Positions 29,003 to 34,231 of a stretch of 34,231 nt of DNA are shown in pieces. Both the position numbers and the translations under genes were made by a program. Positions within the stretch are counted from its first letter, which is position 1, and the number at the start of each line of letters is the position of its first letter. Below the pieces are notes generated by a model that was not told the origin of the DNA, did not search any database, and saw nothing but the letters and a program-made list of their open reading frames with translations. Source of the DNA: Brevibacterium senegalense (lineage in GTDB: Bacteria; Actinomycetota; Actinomycetes; Actinomycetales; Brevibacteriaceae); assembly GCF_000285835.1 (NCBI RefSeq), contig NZ_HE978602.1, forward strand, positions 289,930 through 324,160, given 5' to 3'.

Positions 29003-29716
29003 TCACTCGGACGACAGCGCGCTGAGCGCGTCCACGTCGGTGATCGTGATCGCGCCACGCGCTCCCTGCAGGATCACCCCGGAATCGCTGAGGCGGCGCA
29101 GCTGGCGGCTGAGGGACTCGGGCGTGGTGTCGAGCAGTGAGGCGATGTCCTTCTTCGCCAGCGGCAGCACGACCTGGGGACTGCCGCCGGTGCGTCGTCG
29201 CACCGGCAGCGCCAGGAGGTAGCGGGCCAGCCGCGCGGTGACGTCCTCCGAGATGACCGAGGCGAGCCGCGCCTCGGTCTCATTCAGGCGCTGGCTCACG
29301 CTCTCGAGCATGCGCAGTCCGATGCTCGGATGCTGCTCCACGAGGCGGCCCAGGTCGGCGTGGTCGAATACGCACAGCTGGGCGGACTCCAGCGCTGTCG
29401 CCTCGTGATCGGGCCGGTCGCCGCTGATGAACGCGGACTCCCCGATGAAATCCCCGGAGCCCAGCACGCGGATGATCTGCTCGTGCCCCTCCGGACTCAC
29501 CCGGGAGATCTTCACCCGACCGGTGTGCACGACCATCAGCTGCGACATGTCGTCCCCGGCGGAGTACACGCGCTCCGCGCGGTCGAGCAGGGTGGGGCGG
29601 GCGACCCCCACCACCTCGCGCTGCTGCTCGAGCGTGAGCCCCTGGAACAGCTGCACGCGCGTGACGCAGAGCTCCTCGGAGTGGGACACGTCGGTGATCG
29701 GCAGCATGCGGGACAC
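29003..29716 (-). CDS. Crp/Fnr-family transcriptional regulator (FNR-type specificity, two cysteines)
   Basis: 237 residues. I chose the GTG at 29716 because AGGAGG lies nine bases upstream; ATGs at 29740 and 29707 are worse placed. Residues about 20-135 are the cyclic-nucleotide-binding-like beta barrel (GSGDFIGESAFISG, 86-99), followed by a long dimer helix. The winged HTH is at about 160-225, and its recognition helix has TPESLSRQLRRL, giving the E200-xx-S203-R204 set that FNR uses to read TTGAT half-sites. Only two cysteines occur: C17 (SEELCVTR), which aligns with FNR C29, and C115 (ESAQLCVF), which aligns with FNR C122. The other two cluster ligands are missing. It follows the metal ATPase gene on the same strand. 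Likely targets are the two boxes at 32096 and 32749. Confidence 0.92.
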   Translation of the reverse strand: MSRMLPITDVSHSEELCVTRVQLFQGLTLEQQREVVGVARPTLLDRAERVYSAGDDMSQLMVVHTGRVKISRVSPEGHEQIIRVLGSGDFIGESAFISGDRPDHEATALESAQLCVFDHADLGRLVEQHPSIGLRMLESVSQRLNETEARLASVISEDVTARLARYLLALPVRRRTGGSPQVVLPLAKKDIASLLDTTPESLSRQLRRLSDSGVILQGARGAITITDVDALSALSSE

Positions 29717-29742
29717 GGGACTTCCCCTCCTCGTCGGCATGC

Positions 29743-29776
29743 GGCGCCCCGGTCGGCTGGTGCCGTCCGGGGCGCC
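29743..29776 (-). terminator. Hairpin between the ATPase and regulator genes
   Basis: Ten-base arms GGCGCCCCGG (29743-29752) and CCGGGGCGCC (29767-29776), extended inwards by CGGC / GCCG across one T-T mismatch, with a TGGT loop. It lies in the 80-bp gap after the ATPase stop and 26 bp before the regulator start. There is no T tract, so it may reduce rather than block read-through. Confidence 0.55.
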
Positions 29777-29796
29777 GGAAGCGGTGTCTCCTCATG

Positions 29797-31731
29797 CTAC
29801 GTCTGACGGAGCAGTCGCATCGCGTTGAGGATCACGACGAGCACAGAGCCCTCGTGCACCAGCATCCCCAGCGCCATGGTCACGCCTCCGCCGAACACTC
29901 CGACCAGGAGGAGGGCCACGGTGGCCAGCGCGATGACGATGTTCTGCCGCATCACGCTCACGGTCCGCTTCGCGAGCCGGATCGCCTCCGGGAGCTTGAG
30001 GAGGTCGTCGCCCATGAGGGCGATGTCGGCCGTCTCGACCGCCACGGCGGAACCGGCGGCTCCCATCGCGACCCCGATGTCCGCCGTCGCGAGCGCAGGC
30101 GCGTCATTCACCCCGTCGCCCACCATCGCGACGGTGTGGCCCTCGCGCTGCAGGCGTGCCACGGCGTCCAGCTTGTCCTCCGGCAGCAGCGACGCCTGGA
30201 TCTCGTCGATGCCGACGGTGCGGCCGATGGCCTCCGCCACGCGTCGCGTGTCGCCGGTGAGCATGACGACCTGCTCCACGCCTGCCGCGTGCAGCCGCCG
30301 GATCATCTCCGGCGCATCCTCCCGGATGGTGTCGGCCACACCGATGACGCCGATGACGGTGCCGCCGACGGCGACGATCATGGGGGTCTTCCCGTCCGCT
30401 GCGAGCTCGTCCGCGACCGCGGCGGATCCCGCGTCGTCGGTGATGCCGTACTGCGTGAGGAGAGGGGCGTTGCCGACGAGCACCTGCGTGCCGTCGACAT
30501 CCGCGGCGATCCCCTTGCCGACCACCGGGGTGACCACACCGGGAATGCCCTCCGGAGCGACGCCCTCCTCCCGTGCCGTGTCGAGGATCGGACGGGCCAG
30601 CGGGTGCTCGGACCCGGCCTCAGCGGCTGCGGCCCACCGCAGCACGTCCGTGCGGGCCAGCGCGGGAGCGAGCACGACGATGTCCGTGAGCACCGGCCTG
30701 CCCTCCGTGAGGGTGCCGGTCTTGTCGACCGCCACGGCGGAGATCTTCGCGGAGGTCTCGAGGTATTCGCCGCCCTTGATGAGGATGCCGTTGCGGGCGG
30801 ACCGGCCGATCCCCGCCACGATCGCGACCGGGATCGAGATGACCAGGGCGCCCGGGCAGCCGATCACCAGCAGGGTGAGGGCGAGCACGATGTCTCCGGT
30901 GAGGAGCCCGGCTGCCAGCGCGAGGACCATGACTGCGGGCGTGTACCACTTCGAGAAGCGGTCGATGAACGCCTGCGTCCTCGCTTTCGCGTCCTGCGCC
31001 TCCTCGACCCGGTGGATGATCCGCGCGAGGGTCGTGTCCGCGCCGATCCCGGTCGCCAGCACCTGCAGCAGGCCGCTGCGGGAGATCGTGCCGGCGAACA
31101 CGTGATCGGACTTCGTCTTCTCCACGGGGATGGACTCGCCGGTGATCGAGGCCTCGTCGATCGCGCCGGCGCCTGCCACCACCTGCCCGTCCACGGGGAC
31201 CTTCGCGCCGTTCTTCACCAGCACGATCTCGCCCATGCGCACCTGGTGCGCCGGGACCTCGATCTGGTCGCCGTCGCGCAGCACCACTGCGGTGTCGGGT
31301 GCCACCGCCACGAGGGCGGCGAGTGCGGACCGCGTGCGATTCATCGTGCCCGACTCCAGCGCGTGGCCGACGGCGAACAGGAAGGTGACGGCGGCGGCCT
31401 CCCAGAAGTTGCCGATGACGGTGGCCCCGATCGCCGCGATGGACACGAGCAGATCGATGCTGATGAACTTCACCAGCACCGCCCGGACCGCCTTCACCAC
31501 GATCCCGTATCCCGCGACGATCGCCGCTGCGAGCATGAGCGCGTTGGCGAATGTGAAGACGTGACCTGACCCGTGGGCGTGCTCACCCGCGTCGACCCAC
31601 CACTTCGGACCCAGGGCGGCGTTCCACGCCCCGCCGGCCAGGCGCTCGACGGCGAACGAGGCGAGGATCAGGATCCCCGACACGACGGGGACGAACCAGG
31701 TGCCGCGCACCCACGTGCGGACTGCGAACAC
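29797..31731 (-). CDS. P1B-type heavy-metal-translocating ATPase (CPG motif)
   Basis: 644 residues. The GTG at 31731 has AAAGGAGG four bases upstream. Two N-terminal helices (about 12-30, 58-80) and a helix pair (about 89-125) precede the actuator domain with TGES (197-200). The metal-site helix holds GCPGALVIS with CPG at 292-294, where CPC or SPC is usual. The phosphorylated Asp is D336 in DKTGTLTEG, the nucleotide domain has SEHP (374-377), and GDGVNDAPA is present. The last helix ends HEGSVLVVILNAMRLL (626-641), similar to the HEGG[T/S] motif of P1B-4 Co/Fe/Zn pumps. There is no fused N-terminal HMA domain; a separate CxxC chaperone is encoded 31 bp upstream. It should export a transition metal, but which one is not certain. 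Confidence 0.93.
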   Translation of the reverse strand: MFAVRTWVRGTWFVPVVSGILILASFAVERLAGGAWNAALGPKWWVDAGEHAHGSGHVFTFANALMLAAAIVAGYGIVVKAVRAVLVKFISIDLLVSIAAIGATVIGNFWEAAAVTFLFAVGHALESGTMNRTRSALAALVAVAPDTAVVLRDGDQIEVPAHQVRMGEIVLVKNGAKVPVDGQVVAGAGAIDEASITGESIPVEKTKSDHVFAGTISRSGLLQVLATGIGADTTLARIIHRVEEAQDAKARTQAFIDRFSKWYTPAVMVLALAAGLLTGDIVLALTLLVIGCPGALVISIPVAIVAGIGRSARNGILIKGGEYLETSAKISAVAVDKTGTLTEGRPVLTDIVVLAPALARTDVLRWAAAAEAGSEHPLARPILDTAREEGVAPEGIPGVVTPVVGKGIAADVDGTQVLVGNAPLLTQYGITDDAGSAAVADELAADGKTPMIVAVGGTVIGVIGVADTIREDAPEMIRRLHAAGVEQVVMLTGDTRRVAEAIGRTVGIDEIQASLLPEDKLDAVARLQREGHTVAMVGDGVNDAPALATADIGVAMGAAGSAVAVETADIALMGDDLLKLPEAIRLAKRTVSVMRQNIVIALATVALLLVGVFGGGVTMALGMLVHEGSVLVVILNAMRLLRQT

Positions 31732-31762
31732 GACTCCTCCTTTCAGTGCGGTGGAGCGGGTA

Positions 31763-31999
31763 TCAGAATGCGGAGACCGCGGACTTGTACCCGGCCTTGT
31801 CCACTGCGGCGATCAGCCGGTCGACCGGCGCGGCCTCGGCGTCGTGGTCGATCTCGATGCGTCCGGACGCGAAGTGGACCGTGACGTTCTCGACTCCGTC
31901 CAGGCGTCCGACCTGCTTCTCGATCTTGCCGACGCACGAGGGGCAGGAGAAGCCCTCGGCGCGCAGGAGGGTGCGGGTGGTGTCGGTCGTGCTGCTCAT
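31763..31999 (-). CDS. Heavy-metal-associated domain protein (CopZ-like metallochaperone)
   Basis: A 78-residue single HMA domain (ferredoxin-like fold). The metal site is GFSCPSCVGKIEKQV with C19 and C22. The usual order of VGRLDGVENVTVHFASGRIEIDHD and a second helix ending in AGYKS follows. Such proteins carry soft metal ions, most often Cu(I) and sometimes Zn, to a P1B ATPase. The ATG at 31999 has GAGAGG upstream. The gene comes first in the operon, 31 bp before the ATPase, and would supply the domain that the ATPase lacks. An FNR-type box and a well-placed -10 lie upstream. Confidence 0.94.
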   Translation of the reverse strand: MSSTTDTTRTLLRAEGFSCPSCVGKIEKQVGRLDGVENVTVHFASGRIEIDHDAEAAPVDRLIAAVDKAGYKSAVSAF

Positions 32000-32067
32000 G
32001 GTGTGTCCTCTCTCGTCTCTCCCGGGGATCGGGGGTGGCCGGGACCTCTTCCCAGCCTGTATGAATC

Positions 32068-32109
32068 AGAATAGGAACGTTCGTCGGAGATCTCCTTGAC
32101 GCAGATCAA
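32068..32109 (-). promoter_or_regulatory. FNR-type box and -10 of the chaperone-ATPase operon
   Basis: On the minus strand TTGATCTGCGTCAA (32096-32109) is an FNR-like box, TTGAT-N4-GTCAA, nearly symmetric. The -10 is TATTCT (32068-32073). The box centre (32102.5) is 29.5 bases from the first base of the -10, putting it at -41.5 if the start is 32061. This is the classical class II activator layout. The box overlaps the stop codon of the upstream methyltransferase gene (32106-32108). Confidence 0.75.
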
Positions 32110-32714
32110 GTGCGCGGTCGACGCGCGAGGAGGATGCCGTGGAGTCCTTCGGGGGCCGTGCGCTGGTGGGCGACCTCGAAGCCGGCGGCGACGACGGCCT
32201 CGGCCATGGCCTGCGGGGGCACCCGGTGCGCGGGCGCGACCGGATGCGGAAGCGTGCCCGGCGCCGGCCCGGTGAAGTGCGACACCAGGAGGGTGCCGCC
32301 CGGGGCCAGCGCCCCGTGCAGGACAGTGAGCGCCGCGGCCAGCGCGCGCGGGTCCATGTGGATCACGGAGTACCAGGCGAGGATGCCGGACCACCGGTCG
32401 TCGGCCTCGGCGAGCTCCGCGATCGTCTGCTCCCGGAACGGGACCGTCGGATGCGCTGCGCGCGCGACGGCGACGAGCTGCGGCACGGGCTCGAGGCCCT
32501 CGACGTCGTGCCCGAGGCGCGCGAGGTGCCCGGTCCACCGTCCGGTCCCGGCCCCTACGTCGAGGATCCTGCCGTCCACCGTCGAGGCCCAGGCCTCGAT
32601 GATCGTGCGATCCGGGTCCGCAGGGGAGACGCCCGTCCCCAGCAGGGCGACGACATCGGATGCGCGAGTCGCATAGGCGTGCAGCAAGCCGTCTTCCATA
32701 GTCTTCTGCATCAT
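32106..32714 (-). CDS. Class I SAM-dependent methyltransferase
   Basis: A 202-residue small methyltransferase. Motif I is RILDVGAGTGRWTGHL (49-64). An acidic residue ends strand 2 (VEGLEP), WSGILAWYSVIHMDP stands at motif IV, and LAPGGTLLVSHF is the post-motif strand. The C-terminal part holds the substrate lid and is not diagnostic. The ATG at 32714 coincides with the start predicted from the -10 at 32721-32726, so the message is probably leaderless. Its promoter carries the same FNR-type box as the metal operon immediately downstream, so the two are probably co-regulated. The substrate is unknown; a metal- or metalloid-related role is only contextual. Confidence 0.88.
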   Translation of the reverse strand: MMQKTMEDGLLHAYATRASDVVALLGTGVSPADPDRTIIEAWASTVDGRILDVGAGTGRWTGHLARLGHDVEGLEPVPQLVAVARAAHPTVPFREQTIAELAEADDRWSGILAWYSVIHMDPRALAAALTVLHGALAPGGTLLVSHFTGPAPGTLPHPVAPAHRVPPQAMAEAVVAAGFEVAHQRTAPEGLHGILLARRPRT

Positions 32715-32720
32715 GGCGCC

Positions 32721-32762
32721 ACGCTATTCGCGCGGGCATTCGAGCTCCTTGACGCGGATCAA
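32721..32762 (-). promoter_or_regulatory. FNR-type box and -10 of the methyltransferase gene
   Basis: On the minus strand TTGATCCGCGTCAA (32749-32762) is followed by TAGCGT (32721-32726). The box centre (32755.5) is again exactly 29.5 bases from the first base of the -10, i.e. -41.5. The predicted start is 32714, the A of the ATG. The box and the four bases after it (GGAG) differ from those at 32096 by one base only. Confidence 0.75.
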
Positions 32763-32790
32763 GACATTCGCCGCAGCAGTCCCGGGTCGA

Positions 32791-32796
32791 TAGTGT
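32791..32796 (+). promoter_or_regulatory. -10 element of the DUF2079 gene, leaderless type
   Basis: TAGTGT predicts a start at 32803, the G of the GTG start codon. The FNR-type box at 32749-32762 is centred at about -47.5 for this promoter, which is not a standard activating position. Confidence 0.5.
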
Positions 32797-32802
32797 TCTG
32801 CT

Positions 32803-34110
32803 GTGAGCTCGCCACCGCCTGACCCCGTGACGCGCTGGGCCCCGGCCGTGGCCTCCGCGGCCGCGCTCCTGATCCACGGCTCCCTGGCGGTCGTCATGTG
32901 GCGGAATTTCATCGCGCCGTCCTGGGACCTGGGCATCTTTACGCAGATGCTGTCGCAGTACGCCGCGGGGAACGCGCCGATCGTCGACATCAAGGGCCCC
33001 GGCTTCAACCTGCTGGGGGACCACTTCCATCCGATCCTCATCGTCCTGACGCCGCTCTTCTGGCTCTTCCCCTCCGGGCTCACCCTGCTGCTGACCCAGA
33101 CCGTGCTCTTCGCCGCGTCCGTCTGGCCGGTGGTGTCCCTGGCGGCCGAGCGCCTCACTCCGCGGGGTACCGTGCTGCTCGCGGTGTCCTACGTCCTGTC
33201 CTGGGGCCTGCTCAACGCCTCGTACTCCCAGTTCCACGAGATCGCGTTCGCCGTGCCGCTGCTGGCGTTCGGGCTGGTGTGGTGGATCCGCGGGCGGCGG
33301 ATGCCGGCGATCGTCGCGATCGCGCTCCTGGTGTTCGTCAAGGAGGACCTGGGGCTCACGGTCGCGGCGTTCGGTGCCGTCATCTGGTTGCGCGACCGGT
33401 CGGAGACGCGCCTCGCACTGGCCCTCATCGTGTGGGGTGCGGGCTGGATGGCCTACGCGGTGTTCCTGTTCCTGCCCCTCTTCAATCCGGAGGGCGGATA
33501 CGACTACACGGACAACGTGGACCTGGCGCAGGCGCTGACGGAGGGGCTCACGACGAAGATCGGGACCGCGGGCTTCCTGGCGCTGGCGGCCGGTGCGATC
33601 GGTCTGCGCTCGCCCTTCATGCTCCTCATGCTGCCCACGCTGGCCTGGCGCTTCACCGGTGACGTCGAGGGCTACTGGGACACGAGCTTCCACTACTCCG
33701 CCGTCCTCATGCCGATCGCCGCCGTCAGCCTCATCGACGGGTCCGGGCGCGTGCACCGGTCGCTGGCACCGCTCGTGGCCGCCGTCGCCTCCATCGCCCT
33801 GCTGAGCCAGACGCGGATCGACCTGCTCTGGGACTCCCAGGGCTACGCCGTCGACGCCGCCTCCTCGATCGAGGCCGCCCAGGAGTACGACTCCGTCGCG
33901 ACGGACATCCGTCTGCTCGCCTACCTGGCGCCCCGCACCCAGACGTACTGGTACGGGAGCATCGACGACGCGGTGCCGGATGCAGTGCTCCTGCGACCTG
34001 ACGACGTCGACTCCCCGATCGAGCCGTGGGCGGAGGCGCGGTTCGGGGGCGACTGGGTCACCGTCCATGCCGAAGGCGGCTACGAGATCGCCGTCCCCGC
34101 CCAGGACTGA
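32803..34110 (+). CDS. DUF2079-family integral membrane protein
   Basis: A 435-residue polytopic membrane protein with about nine or ten hydrophobic segments (first at about 14-32, then 75-95, 97-113, 125-142, 148-164, 167-188, 200-222, 245-262, 266-280, 305-320 and 325-340). SWDLGIFTQMLSQYAAG, FNLLGDHFHPILIVLTPLFWLFP and YSQFHEIAFAVPLLAF near the N-terminus are the hallmark blocks of DUF2079; they resemble the first loops of GT-C glycosyltransferases. The C-terminal 100 residues (IEAAQEYDSVATDIRLLAYLAPRTQTYWYGSID...) form a soluble domain, also typical. A lipid-linked sugar transferase role has been suggested by fold only. The GTG at 32803 is likely the first transcribed codon. Confidence 0.88.
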   Translation: MSSPPPDPVTRWAPAVASAAALLIHGSLAVVMWRNFIAPSWDLGIFTQMLSQYAAGNAPIVDIKGPGFNLLGDHFHPILIVLTPLFWLFPSGLTLLLTQTVLFAASVWPVVSLAAERLTPRGTVLLAVSYVLSWGLLNASYSQFHEIAFAVPLLAFGLVWWIRGRRMPAIVAIALLVFVKEDLGLTVAAFGAVIWLRDRSETRLALALIVWGAGWMAYAVFLFLPLFNPEGGYDYTDNVDLAQALTEGLTTKIGTAGFLALAAGAIGLRSPFMLLMLPTLAWRFTGDVEGYWDTSFHYSAVLMPIAAVSLIDGSGRVHRSLAPLVAAVASIALLSQTRIDLLWDSQGYAVDAASSIEAAQEYDSVATDIRLLAYLAPRTQTYWYGSIDDAVPDAVLLRPDDVDSPIEPWAEARFGGDWVTVHAEGGYEIAVPAQD

Positions 34111-34143
34111 CAGGGGCCGGCCGGCGTGGAGGGGACAACCGAC

Positions 34144-34231
34144 GTGGAGCCGACAGCGCTGACGGCCGGCATCCTCGCCTCCTGGGCCGCGCTCACCCCC
34201 AGCCTCGTCCCGCGCAGGTGGTGGATGACGG
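34144..34231 (+). CDS. N-terminus of an Abhydrolase_9-type membrane protein, cut by window edge
   Basis: Only 29 residues are visible. The GTG at 34144 has GGAGGGG about nine bases upstream, and the start is 33 bp after the DUF2079 stop, so cotranscription is likely. The peptide LTAGILASWAALTPSLVPRRWWM matches the opening of the alpha/beta-hydrolase family 9 N-terminal membrane domain, which begins with a helix and a conserved TPSL-PR block. The family is common in actinobacteria and its substrate is unknown. The call rests on this short stretch. Confidence 0.6.
   Translation, partial: MEPTALTAGILASWAALTPSLVPRRWWMT

Noticed and set aside
29717..29740. ATG at 29740 as the start of the Crp/Fnr regulator
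   Set aside because: The AGGAGG ribosome site lies inside this extension and fits the GTG at 29716.
29794..31569. 591-codon plus-strand frame opposite the metal ATPase
   Set aside because: Antisense shadow; the minus frame holds every P-type ATPase motif.

Overview
The window is gene-dense, very GC-rich DNA from a high-GC Gram-positive bacterium (Actinomycetota). Supporting signs are strong G/C third-position codon use, frequent GTG starts, several promoters placed so that the transcript would begin at the start codon, a GTP-type PEP carboxykinase, an LCP cell-wall transferase, a short-form IlvA with one ACT-like domain, and an Abhydrolase_9-type N-terminus at the right edge. I cannot fix the family; Micrococcales-type or Corynebacteriales-type relatives both fit.

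Layout. Positions 1-2199 (minus): the N-terminal part of a secreted acidic protein cut by the left edge, then a diacylglycerol-kinase-family lipid kinase, divergent from serS. 2239-4415 (plus): serS and a Cof-type HAD phosphatase. 4419-7433 (minus): a hypothetical protein, a quinone oxidoreductase and threonine deaminase ilvA. 7575-12744 (plus): a maltokinase-like protein that has lost its catalytic residues and carries a long acidic tail, a polyprenyl-phosphate sugar transferase whose 3' end is triplicated in tandem, and a metallo-beta-lactamase-fold hydrolase. 12838-19175: a TetR repressor divergent from a two-gene membrane operon, an MMPL transporter fused to what looks like a degenerate ABC ATPase domain and a YhgE/Pip protein full of seven-residue repeats. 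19269-23356 (minus): LCP protein and an FAD/NAD(P)-binding protein, translationally coupled. 23582-24304: tRNA-Ser(GCT), a terminator and a truncated gene remnant. 24412-26493 (plus): a small HTH-type regulator and a fused PxpB-PxpC 5-oxoprolinase. 26634-28466 (minus): pckG, with a CRP-like site and several inverted repeats upstream. 28800-28872: tRNA-Arg(ACG).

29003-32714 (minus) is the most coherent regulatory unit: an FNR-type regulator, a P1B metal ATPase, a CopZ-like metallochaperone and a SAM methyltransferase. Two near-identical FNR-type boxes (TTGAY-N4-RTCAA form) sit upstream of the chaperone-ATPase genes and of the methyltransferase. Both are centred 29.5 bases from a -10 hexamer, which is the classical class II activator position (-41.5). 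The regulator keeps the ExxSR recognition-helix residues expected for such a site, but only two of the four cysteines of a 4Fe-4S FNR. A DUF2079 membrane protein (32803-34110) is divergent from the second box, and an Abhydrolase_9-like gene starts at the right edge.

The best candidates for something undescribed are the FNR-box regulon with its two-cysteine regulator and CPG-motif ATPase, the MMPL/pseudo-ABC fusion, the dead maltokinase, and the triplicated gene end behind the sugar transferase.
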